Shown here: positions 43,499 through 51,304 of the stretch, piece by piece
Layout: each line of letters starts with the position of its first letter
How positions within the stretch are numbered: the first letter of the stretch is position 1
Assembly (NCBI GenBank): GCA_963974215.1
Contig: CAXBBL010000002.1
Location: 124,001 to 188,000, forward strand
Direction: 5' to 3'
From: Croceimicrobium sp963974215
GTDB lineage: Bacteria; Bacteroidota; Bacteroidia; Flavobacteriales; Schleiferiaceae
Length of the DNA: 64,000 nt
Position numbers and translations under genes: made by a program
Notes under the pieces: model-generated
The model's database searches: none
What the model was told of the DNA's origin: nothing
Seen by the model: only the letters and a program-made list of their open reading frames with translations

Positions 43499-43754
43499 CG
43501 TGAATTCGACAATAAATTAGAGCCTCAGATTTTCAATGGAAGGAAAAGACTAGTCTGGATCGTGCAGCTGTAGCGGGCTACAGCAAATGAGCTAGATGCA
43601 GGATTTTCATTTTTATTGGAAAATCCGTTTAGGCCCCTTCTAAAAAGCGGCTTTCCAAGCCTCAGCAGCTCACAATATTCCGCTATTGCTTCACTGCTTC
43701 GGCTTGAAACCTACTATTTATAAGAGGTCTGAGGCCTAATTTTACATCGAACTC
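43497..43754. mobile_element. MITE-like repeat, copy 2 (about 258 bases, fullest copy)
   Basis: The left end AACGTGAATTCGA (43497-43509) lies in the methyltransferase stop codon; the right end reads TCGAACTC (43747-43754) and the outermost bases have changed. It holds both variable modules: the 74-base block 43535-43608, with a hairpin GCTGTAG-CGGG-CTACAGC (43567-43584), and the 101-base block 43636-43736, bounded by AGGCC. It lies between convergent genes. The rest of the gap to 43816 is AT-rich and empty. Confidence 0.8.
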
Positions 43755-43816
43755 TAAATTAGAATTCGACCTTTTTTTAAGTTCAAACTCGAGCAGGTTT
43801 CAATCACCTGTTCAGT

Positions 43817-45163
43817 TTAATATCCCTGATAAGCTACTTTCTTCTCATTAAAAATAATATCGTTCGCGGCCAACTCTTCAAGCATAGGCTCATAAATCTC
43901 TTTAGTAATCGGAATTTGCACCCCTGGAGTCTTAATATTTCCATTTAAGATATTACGGGTGGCAATGGCCACTGGCAAACCAACCGTGCGAGCCATGGCG
44001 GTTTCTTTTGCGTTTCTGCCCAGAGTAACCATACTTGATTCTATCATGTGTAGTTCACCGGCCAGTTCGTAACCAAATTTATGGTACATCACAATCATGT
44101 CCTTATCCTCTTTCTCTAACTGCCACTTGTCTTGCAATATTTTTTGCAAGACCTCCGCAGGGGTTGGCGTCTTCAGTCCAATTTTAGTGTTGCTAAAAAC
44201 CCCAAGCCATTTTAGCTTGTCCATTACGTCACTATCCTGTGGGATATTTAAGTAATGCATTAGCTTTAACTCTACCGAATCATTTGGGTTATAAGCTAAA
44301 AACAGATTGGTAAAATCGCGATAGGTTTTATCTTCACAGTCTTCCAAACGATACGAATCATCCGTCATTCCCAATTTCACAAACACATCCCAAGCGCGGC
44401 AAAAACCCGGCCTGCGTAAAGTACCACGATAGATTGTAGGAATTTTATCGAGGCCATAAACTTCGCGATAGTTAAGAGAATCACGATTGGCATAACCTTC
44501 AAATCGGCCAAAGCCATCCACTTCTATGATCTCGGTACGACGGAATAAATGGTGATAAGGAATGTATTTATAATTACCTTCCTGCTTAAATTTTACCGCT
44601 CCGCCAGAACCAGCTAGAACCACATTCCGTGGATTCCAAGTAAATTTATAATGCCAAGGATTGTTATCACTTTCGGGTGCAATAAGGCCACCGGTAAAAC
44701 TTTCGAAGAGTTTCATTTCGCCGCCCTTTGCCTTAATCTCATCAAGAATTTTCATGGCGCTTAAATGATCAATGCCAGGGTCAACCCCAATCTCATTTAT
44801 TAACACTACTCCCGCATCTTTAGCACGTTGATCGAGGGCTTTCATTCCTTCACTGATATAAGAAGCGGTGACCATATGTTTGCCTAAAGCAATGCAATCA
44901 CTGGCTACCGAAATGTGCATGTGAGCAGGTAGCATAGAAATGACTAAATCGGCCTTAGATATAGCAGCCACGCGACTTATCTCGTCATTTACATCAAATT
45001 CCATCGCTTCCATTAAGGGGTGATTGCCCGCTTTTTCTTGCGCTAATTCTACCGATTGATCGGCTATGGTTACTCGCCAATCCTCAGAGGAAGCGTGCTT
45101 TTTAAGGTATTCAACTAGGGAGTATGTTGAGCGTCCTGCTCCAATTAAAAGTATATTTTTCAT
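43817..45163 (-). CDS. Saccharopine dehydrogenase family protein
   Basis: Protein of 448 residues. The Rossmann motif GAGRSTYSLVEYL lies at residues 8-20, and the family core includes VISMLPAHMHISVA, VLINEIGVDPGIDHLSAM and AGSGGAVKFKQEGNYKYIPY. The C-terminal domain has MYHKFGYEL. It resembles the saccharopine reductase (glutamate-forming) half of lysine catabolism enzymes; Bacteroidota copies usually stand alone like this one. The alternative is a related alpha-amino acid dehydrogenase. It is divergent from the DUF4476 gene. Confidence 0.85.
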   Translation of the reverse strand: MKNILLIGAGRSTYSLVEYLKKHASSEDWRVTIADQSVELAQEKAGNHPLMEAMEFDVNDEISRVAAISKADLVISMLPAHMHISVASDCIALGKHMVTASYISEGMKALDQRAKDAGVVLINEIGVDPGIDHLSAMKILDEIKAKGGEMKLFESFTGGLIAPESDNNPWHYKFTWNPRNVVLAGSGGAVKFKQEGNYKYIPYHHLFRRTEIIEVDGFGRFEGYANRDSLNYREVYGLDKIPTIYRGTLRRPGFCRAWDVFVKLGMTDDSYRLEDCEDKTYRDFTNLFLAYNPNDSVELKLMHYLNIPQDSDVMDKLKWLGVFSNTKIGLKTPTPAEVLQKILQDKWQLEKEDKDMIVMYHKFGYELAGELHMIESSMVTLGRNAKETAMARTVGLPVAIATRNILNGNIKTPGVQIPITKEIYEPMLEELAANDIIFNEKKVAYQGY

Positions 45164-45236
45164 AGTGTATAAGTCAATGGCGGCAAATTTATAATTATCG
45201 AAAGGTGTTTTACCTTTGAACGAATTTAATTTTGGA

Positions 45237-46136
45237 ATGACTCAAAATATCAGGCTTTTCCTCCTACTCTTCTTTATACCCATCTGCTTAAGCGCGCAAA
45301 TAAGCCTTATGTTGGAAGATGAAACCAAAACTGGTTTCAAACTGGTGATTGATGGTTATTTACAGAATGAGCAATCTGTTAAAAAAGTAAACTTACAAAA
45401 GCTTGAGGCAGGCACGCACGACTTAATCTTTTTAATGGACGATGGTGCGGATTTACACAGGAAAATAAACCTGAAAGAATCTGCCTATTATCAATACGTT
45501 TTGCACCGCAACTTTAAAGGCGAGCGAAAATTACGCTTTCGCGGATCGTATGCTAAACTTAGTCAGAACGCATTAGTACTAGACTTTAATCGCAATAATG
45601 AGTACGAAGACCATAGCAAAGCCATTGTGGCAATCGATAGTTTACCGCATTATACGGCTTTGCCTGATCCTGAAACCATACATGAAAAGCCTGAAGTCTT
45701 ACTCGCCGAAGACAGCAACAAAACAAAGCCTAGCGCTTTGGCCTCTGCCGGCACAGATTCTGGCCTTGAACAGAAACCCAGCACATTTGATATCCTGACT
45801 CAGCAGGACAGCACAAGCGAAAAAAACCCGGTAAAGAACCCATCTACCGAAAGGGATATTAACACCAGCGCCTTTAGTGCCTTACAAAATAGCATTCAGC
45901 TAAATAGCTTTGAATTTGATAAAATCCAAATGATTGAAGAGTTTCTCGCAGCGGAGAAAATCAGTGCCAGTCAATTTGAAACGCTTCTTAAAGAATTAAA
46001 ATATGACCAAAGTCGTTTGCAAATTTTAAAAACGGCTTTAAGCAAACAGTCTGAACTAAAAACGGATAAAGCACTTTTCTTAGCCACACTAGACTATGAG
46101 CTTAGTCGCCAAAAAGCAGAAACATTTTTCCAATGA
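45237..46136 (+). CDS. DUF4476 domain protein, exported
   Basis: Protein of 299 residues with a signal peptide (TQNIRLFLLLFFIPICLSAQ). A beta-rich N-terminal part (about 20-120) and a low-complexity Ser/Thr/Lys linker (about 130-215) precede a helical C-terminal DUF4476 (SIQLNSFEFDKIQMIEEFL, LLKELKYDQSRLQILKTAL). The family is common in Bacteroidota and its function is unknown. The ATG at 45237 is chosen because it starts the signal peptide. Its stop overlaps the DUF423 start by four bases. Confidence 0.78.
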   Translation: MTQNIRLFLLLFFIPICLSAQISLMLEDETKTGFKLVIDGYLQNEQSVKKVNLQKLEAGTHDLIFLMDDGADLHRKINLKESAYYQYVLHRNFKGERKLRFRGSYAKLSQNALVLDFNRNNEYEDHSKAIVAIDSLPHYTALPDPETIHEKPEVLLAEDSNKTKPSALASAGTDSGLEQKPSTFDILTQQDSTSEKNPVKNPSTERDINTSAFSALQNSIQLNSFEFDKIQMIEEFLAAEKISASQFETLLKELKYDQSRLQILKTALSKQSELKTDKALFLATLDYELSRQKAETFFQ

Positions 46137-46528
46137 AAATAAATCGTTCTACTCTGGCTTGGGCATCGGCCCTTGCCGCTATAGCAGTTATACTCGGAGC
46201 CTTAGGTGCTCACGCTCTTAAAGGTGAACTATCAGCCAGTAGCCTAGAAAGCTTTAAAACGGGGGTGCGCTACCAAATGTGGCACGCATTAGCCTTGACT
46301 TTCACAACACTACTCCCGCAGAAAGAGTTTGGGCTAAAGTGGGTTAAAATTCTTTGGATAGCGGGAGTTATACTTTTTTCTGGCAGTATTTATTTATTAA
46401 ATATTGGTCCTATTTTCGATTTTAATTTTCGCTTTTTAGGGCCCATTACCCCATTGGGAGGATTAGCCCTTATTTCTGGATGGATATTACTGTTTATCAA
46501 ATCGTTAAGAGCATCAAATAATCCTTAG
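46133..46528 (+). CDS. DUF423 family small membrane protein (YgdD-like)
   Basis: Protein of 131 residues with four membrane helices. ILGALGAHALKGELS near residue 21, YQMWHALAL near residue 48, LFSGSIYLL near residue 81 and ITPLGGLALISGW near residue 104 match DUF423/YgdD. The function is unknown. It is translationally coupled to the DUF4476 gene (ATGA). Confidence 0.9.
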   Translation: MKINRSTLAWASALAAIAVILGALGAHALKGELSASSLESFKTGVRYQMWHALALTFTTLLPQKEFGLKWVKILWIAGVILFSGSIYLLNIGPIFDFNFRFLGPITPLGGLALISGWILLFIKSLRASNNP

Positions 46529-46545
46529 TGTACTTTTTACGCTAA
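46525..46545. promoter_or_regulatory. Operator-like palindrome C upstream of pckA
   Basis: TTAGTGTA, five bases, TACGCTAA: the left arm is identical to those of sites A and B, and the right arm differs at two of eight positions. It lies 54 bases upstream of TAATTTTG (46599-46606), a likely -7 box for pckA, so it is in an activator-like position. Confidence 0.5.
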
Positions 46546-46644
46546 CGAAAAGTGCTTATTTTTATCGATTAAAGAGAGCGATAAGAGGCAATAAGTATTA
46601 ATTTTGCACCATAGAATTATTGCTAATTAAAACGCAACACTATT

Positions 46645-48258
46645 ATGTTCAAAGAAGTGAAACCAAGCCACTCCTCACTCGAGCAATATGGGATAAAAAA
46701 TGCCAAAACTCTTTGGAACCTTTCCCCAGAAGATTTAACCAAAATTACTATTGAGAATAATCTCGGTGAAATCGCCGACAGCGGTGCATTATCGATTGAT
46801 ACTGGCGAATTTAAGGGCCGTTCTCCTCTTGATAGATTTATTGTAAAAGACAGCATTACCGCCGATGCAGTTTGGTGGGGTAATATCAATATTCCTTTTG
46901 AGCCAAACCATTATAGTGCCCTAAAAAGCAAAGTAATGGACCACCTCAGTGGTCAGGAGCTTTATGTAAGAGATGTGTATGCTTGCGCAGATGAGCGTTA
47001 CAGAATGAAAATTCGTGTGATCACTGAGTTACCATGGTCGAATCTTTTCGCGCACAATATGTTTATTGAGCCGAGCGACGAGGAACGCAAAGATTTTGAA
47101 CCAGAATGGATCGTGTTTAACGCGCCACGCTTTATGGCCAATGCCGAATCCGATCACACCCGTCAGCATAATTTTGCCATCCTAAACTTTAGCGATAAAG
47201 TTGCTCTTGTTGGAGGAACAGGATATACAGGTGAAATTAAAAAAGGTATTTTCTCTGCTTTAAACTTCATTCTTCCGCATCAAAAAAATGTCTTAAGCAT
47301 GCACTGTTCAGCCAATGTTGGTGAGCAAGGCGATACCGCTCTATTCTTCGGTCTTTCCGGTACGGGTAAAACAACTTTAAGTGCAGATCCTAACCGCAAG
47401 TTAATCGGTGACGATGAGCACGGCTGGACGCAAGACGACGTAATTTTCAATTTTGAAGGAGGCTGCTACGCTAAAGTAATTGACCTCAGCGAAGAAAAAG
47501 AACCAGACATTTACCACGCCATTAAACCCAATGCTCTTTTAGAGAACATCATTTTTAAAGGCGGTTCTAAAGAAGTTGATTTTGAAGATAGCTCCAAAAC
47601 GGAAAACACCCGCGTTAGCTACCCTATCGATCATATCGAAAATATTCAAGTTCCGTCCAAAGGAGAGAATCCTAAAAATGTATTCTTCCTTACTTGCGAC
47701 GCCTATGGTGTTTTACCTCCTATCTCCAAATTAACTCCAGGTCAAGCAGCTTTCCACTTTATTAGTGGTTACACTGCTAAAGTAGCCGGTACGGAAGAAG
47801 GTATTACCGAACCTGTAGTGGCTTTCTCAGCTTGCTTTGGTGCCCCTTTCATGCCATTACACCCAACCAAATATGCTGATATGTTGAGCGCCAAAATGCA
47901 GCATTCACATGTTAATGTATGGTTAGTTAACACCGGCTGGTCTGGTGGTGGCTATGGTGTTGGAAAACGCATGAAGTTAAAGTATACCAGAGCAATGATA
48001 ACTGCTGCACTGAATGGTGAACTTGACAATGCTGAATTCAAAGACCATGAGGTGTTTGGTTTAGCTATGCCAACTGAATGTCCCAATGTACCACAAGAGA
48101 TATTGTTTCCACGCAATACTTGGACGGATAAGAATGCATACGACGAGACTGCTAATAAATTAGCAGAGAAGTTCGTTAAGAACTTTGAAAAATTTGCGGA
48201 TAACGCCAGCGATGAAATATTAGCCGGTGCTCCGAAAGTTACTGGAAAAGTGGGTTAA
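46645..48258 (+). CDS. pckA: Phosphoenolpyruvate carboxykinase (ATP)
   Basis: Protein of 537 residues converting oxaloacetate to PEP with ATP, the first committed step of gluconeogenesis. The kinase-1 region is GLSGTGKTTLSADP (near residue 240), with LIGDDEHGW and FEGGCYAKVIDLS after it, FFLTCDAYGVLPP near residue 345 and YTAKVAGTEEGITEP near residue 375. The length is typical. A palindrome like those at the CBM48/GH31 promoters lies upstream, hinting at shared sugar control with glycogen genes. Confidence 0.97.
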   Translation: MFKEVKPSHSSLEQYGIKNAKTLWNLSPEDLTKITIENNLGEIADSGALSIDTGEFKGRSPLDRFIVKDSITADAVWWGNINIPFEPNHYSALKSKVMDHLSGQELYVRDVYACADERYRMKIRVITELPWSNLFAHNMFIEPSDEERKDFEPEWIVFNAPRFMANAESDHTRQHNFAILNFSDKVALVGGTGYTGEIKKGIFSALNFILPHQKNVLSMHCSANVGEQGDTALFFGLSGTGKTTLSADPNRKLIGDDEHGWTQDDVIFNFEGGCYAKVIDLSEEKEPDIYHAIKPNALLENIIFKGGSKEVDFEDSSKTENTRVSYPIDHIENIQVPSKGENPKNVFFLTCDAYGVLPPISKLTPGQAAFHFISGYTAKVAGTEEGITEPVVAFSACFGAPFMPLHPTKYADMLSAKMQHSHVNVWLVNTGWSGGGYGVGKRMKLKYTRAMITAALNGELDNAEFKDHEVFGLAMPTECPNVPQEILFPRNTWTDKNAYDETANKLAEKFVKNFEKFADNASDEILAGAPKVTGKVG

Positions 48259-48273
48259 TAGATTTTTCAGAAT

Positions 48274-48309
48274 AAAAGCCCTGTGGTTAATAATCACAGG
48301 GCTTTTTTT
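48274..48309 (+). terminator. Terminator of pckA
   Basis: A perfect 12 bp stem (AAAAGCCCTGTG at 48274-48285, CACAGGGCTTTT at 48295-48306), nine-base loop, T run. Confidence 0.92.
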
Positions 48310-48347
48310 ATTTCCTTTACCTACCTATCTTTGGCTTTTTAGGATTA

Positions 48348-48707
48348 ATGACGCGCACCGCAAAAACCATCAACCATTCTGGTTGGATTTTAATGATCTT
48401 CGGGCTTACCTTGATCATCATACCTGAGGAGGTTATGATTTTCTTTTGGAAAGATCTTGTCGCAAGTTTTTGGCTGCGCACCCTTGGCTATTTCATTTTT
48501 ATAGAAGGATTAGTGAGCTATAAAAGCTCCTTTTATGAGGTGGATGGTCTATACCGCTGGATTATAAATTACCGCCTTCTACAGCCCGCGTTTTTTGTTA
48601 CCATGCTTATTTCAGATTTCGCTAATCCAGGACTTATGCTGTATTCTACTGCGGAGCTGGTATTGGGCATTTATTCCTTTCTCGCTTATAAGCAAGATAA
48701 TTCTTAA
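48348..48707 (+). CDS. Small membrane protein of unknown function
   Basis: Protein of 119 residues with about four hydrophobic segments (WILMIFGLTLIIIPE, LRTLGYFIFIEGLV, QPAFFVTMLISDF, LMLYSTAELVLGIYSFLAY). No family was recognised. It starts about 40 bases past the pckA terminator and is convergent with the PhoH-like gene. Confidence 0.6.
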   Translation: MTRTAKTINHSGWILMIFGLTLIIIPEEVMIFFWKDLVASFWLRTLGYFIFIEGLVSYKSSFYEVDGLYRWIINYRLLQPAFFVTMLISDFANPGLMLYSTAELVLGIYSFLAYKQDNS

Positions 48708-48739
48708 GAATGGCAGCCTTCTTTTCATTCCGTCTAGGA

Positions 48740-50143
48740 TTACAATAATTCATTCGCCAAATTGGCTAATTCCGATCGTTCGCCCTTCTCAAGTAAAACA
48801 TGGGCAAATAAGGGATTACCTTTTACCTTATCTATTAGGTAACTTAAGCCATTGGACTGCTCATCCAAATAGGGTGTATCAATTTGCCGTACATCGCCAG
48901 TAAAAATAAATTTAGAGTTTTCACCCGCACGGGTAATAATAGTTTTCACCTCGTGAGGCGTGAGATTTTGTGCCTCATCAACAATAAAAATTACATTCGA
49001 TAAGCTCCTACCACGGATATAAGCCAAAGGTGTTACCAATAATTTTTCAGAATTCACCATTTCATCAATTTGACGAAACTCTTTGTCAGACTCGTTAAAC
49101 TGATTTTTAATAAACTTAAGATTATCCCATAAAGGTTGCATATAAGGATTAATCTTCGCTTTCATATCACCCGGTAAAAAGCCAATGTCCTTATTACTTA
49201 AGGGCACAATGGGTCGGGCCAGGTAGATTTGTTTATACTCGCGTCTCTGCTCTAAAGCGCCTGCTAAAGCCAAAAGAGTTTTACCGGTTCCTGCTACTCC
49301 ACTTAAGGTAACTAACTTCACTTCAGGATTAGCGATGGCATGTAAAGCAAAAGTCTGCTCGGCATTGCGCGGTTTAATGCCATAAAAGCTCTTTTTCTCC
49401 ACTTGATCAAGCGACATTTTATGCGCATCATAAAAAGCCAAGGTGCTACTTTTATCACCTTTTAAAATATAAAAGTGATTGTTTTCAGCTTTGAAATCGC
49501 TTTGTTCCTTTAAGACCTCATCTATATCAATGCTATGCGCCTTGTATAAGCTGTCGATAGTTTTCTGATCGAAAGACTCCAAGGATGATTTACCAGTATA
49601 CAACTCGGATACATCTTTAATTTTACCCGTTTCATAGTCTTCTGCAATTACATTTAAGGCCTTGGCTTTGAGGCGTAAATTAATGTCTTTGGTAACTAAA
49701 ATAACCTTGCGATTCTTTTCCTTCAAAGCGAGATTAATGGCTGCATTGAGGATTTTGTGATCGTTTTTATTCGCACCGAAAATTTGCTGTGCATCAGTAT
49801 CAGTGGCGCGGGTATCCATTATCACCTTAAATTTCCCTTTGCTCCCGCCATTTAAAGAAATCCAATCGTTGATATTTTTCTCTCCCGCCTTTTTATCAAG
49901 CAAGCGAATAAACTGACGCGCCTCATAATTCTTAGTATCACTGCCTTTTTTAAACTCATCTAACTCCTCTAAAACCGTAATGGGAATGGCCACATCATGT
50001 TCGTCGAAGTTCATAATTGAATTATGATCATAGAGAATGACCGAGGTGTCTAAGACAAAAATTTTACTGATCTTTTTTGTTGCTGATTTCTTCTTACTAG
50101 CGTCAGCTTTGGAACTTGTAGCCGTTTTTGCTTTTGCAGGCAT
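48740..50143 (-). CDS. PhoH-like ATPase with N-terminal PIN domain
   Basis: Protein of 467 residues. After a Lys/Ala-rich N-terminus (1-25), a PIN nuclease domain begins at FVLDTSVILYDHNSIMNF, with conserved Asp residues also in VILVTKDINLRLKA. The C-terminal PhoH ATPase has Walker A GVAGTGKTLLALAGALEQ near residue 282, YIRGRSLSNVIFIVDEAQN (Walker B) and FIFTGDVRQID. This PIN-PhoH (PhoH2) architecture is reported to have RNA helicase and RNase activity. It stands as a single gene. Confidence 0.93.
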   Translation of the reverse strand: MPAKAKTATSSKADASKKKSATKKISKIFVLDTSVILYDHNSIMNFDEHDVAIPITVLEELDEFKKGSDTKNYEARQFIRLLDKKAGEKNINDWISLNGGSKGKFKVIMDTRATDTDAQQIFGANKNDHKILNAAINLALKEKNRKVILVTKDINLRLKAKALNVIAEDYETGKIKDVSELYTGKSSLESFDQKTIDSLYKAHSIDIDEVLKEQSDFKAENNHFYILKGDKSSTLAFYDAHKMSLDQVEKKSFYGIKPRNAEQTFALHAIANPEVKLVTLSGVAGTGKTLLALAGALEQRREYKQIYLARPIVPLSNKDIGFLPGDMKAKINPYMQPLWDNLKFIKNQFNESDKEFRQIDEMVNSEKLLVTPLAYIRGRSLSNVIFIVDEAQNLTPHEVKTIITRAGENSKFIFTGDVRQIDTPYLDEQSNGLSYLIDKVKGNPLFAHVLLEKGERSELANLANELL

Positions 50144-50346
50144 AAGGATATTTTATACTTAAATATTCCCTTAAATTTAAGCATTGCTCCCTAAGTTCTA
50201 CCGCTAACCAAAGCTATCTATTCACATTTTGAAAATTAAAATGTTGATAAACAGAATAAAAACTTAATCTCTCTTTAACTCTAAGGCAACATCAACGTGT
50301 TAAATTCATTCCTGCTAATACCCTTTTGGGGCCAATATCACCTGGA

Positions 50347-51300
50347 CTAAAATACTGCTTTGGCGATTGCTTCAATATTATCCGGCTTACCCATAGAATA
50401 AAAATGTATGGCTGGTGCTCCCGCCGCTTTCAGCTCTTTTGCTTGTGCAATTCCCCATTCTATTCCCACTTGGCGAACTTCTAAATTGCTCTTGCAATTG
50501 ATAATCGCTTTTACTAGATCATCGGGCATATCCACCTTAAAGAAATGAGGTAAAAAGCTAAGATGCTTCTTGGTGGCAACCGGTTTTATACCGGGGATAA
50601 TCGGCACATTAATTCCTGCCGTGCGACAACGATCCACAAATTCGAAATACTTCTGATTGTCGAAAAACATTTGGGTAATAATATAATCTGCGCCCGCATC
50701 AACCTTAGCCTTTAGGTTTTCGATATCATTGTTTAGGCTGGGAGCTTCATAGTGCTTTTCGGGATAACCAGCCACGCCGATACAAAAATTACTTGGATTG
50801 CTATTCTGCAGCTCTTCCTCTAAATAGCGCCCTTCATTCATGGCTTTAATCTGCTTTACCAAATCGGAAGCATAAGCATGCCCATCTACCTCGGGAGCGA
50901 AAAGAGTCTCATTTTTCATGCTATCACCGCGCAGGGCTAACACATTTTTAATCCCTAAAAAGTCGAGATCAATTAATGCATTCTCCGTGTCTTCCTTACT
51001 AAAGCCACCACATAAAATATGAGGCACAGTATCTACGCCGTAATGACTGTGTAAGGCTGCACAAATCCCAACGGTACCTGGTCTCTTCTTTACTACCTTC
51101 TGCTCTAGTAATCCGCTCGGTAGGCGTTTATAAACCACTTCCTCACGATGATAAGTAACATTTATAAAAGGCGGCTTAAACTCCATTAAAGGATCAATAA
51201 CCGAGTAGATATCCTCAATTTTCTGTCCCTTTAAAGGAGGTAATATTTCAAACGAGAATAAGGTATCCTCCGCTCTTTCGATGTGTTCCGTAATCTTCAT
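50347..51300 (-). CDS. metF: 5,10-methylenetetrahydrofolate reductase
   Basis: Protein of 317 residues, a TIM barrel with FAD that makes 5-methyl-THF for MetH. FSFEILPPLKGQ (with the catalytic Glu) lies near residue 15, INVTYHREE near residue 48, VLALRGDSM near residue 120, ADYIITQMFFDN near residue 205 and IPGIKPV near residue 236. It starts 4 bases after the metH C-terminal gene, so both are in one operon under the SAM-I riboswitch if transcription reads through the intervening gene. Confidence 0.96.
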   Translation of the reverse strand: MKITEHIERAEDTLFSFEILPPLKGQKIEDIYSVIDPLMEFKPPFINVTYHREEVVYKRLPSGLLEQKVVKKRPGTVGICAALHSHYGVDTVPHILCGGFSKEDTENALIDLDFLGIKNVLALRGDSMKNETLFAPEVDGHAYASDLVKQIKAMNEGRYLEEELQNSNPSNFCIGVAGYPEKHYEAPSLNNDIENLKAKVDAGADYIITQMFFDNQKYFEFVDRCRTAGINVPIIPGIKPVATKKHLSFLPHFFKVDMPDDLVKAIINCKSNLEVRQVGIEWGIAQAKELKAAGAPAIHFYSMGKPDNIEAIAKAVF

Positions 51301-51304
51301 TTCA

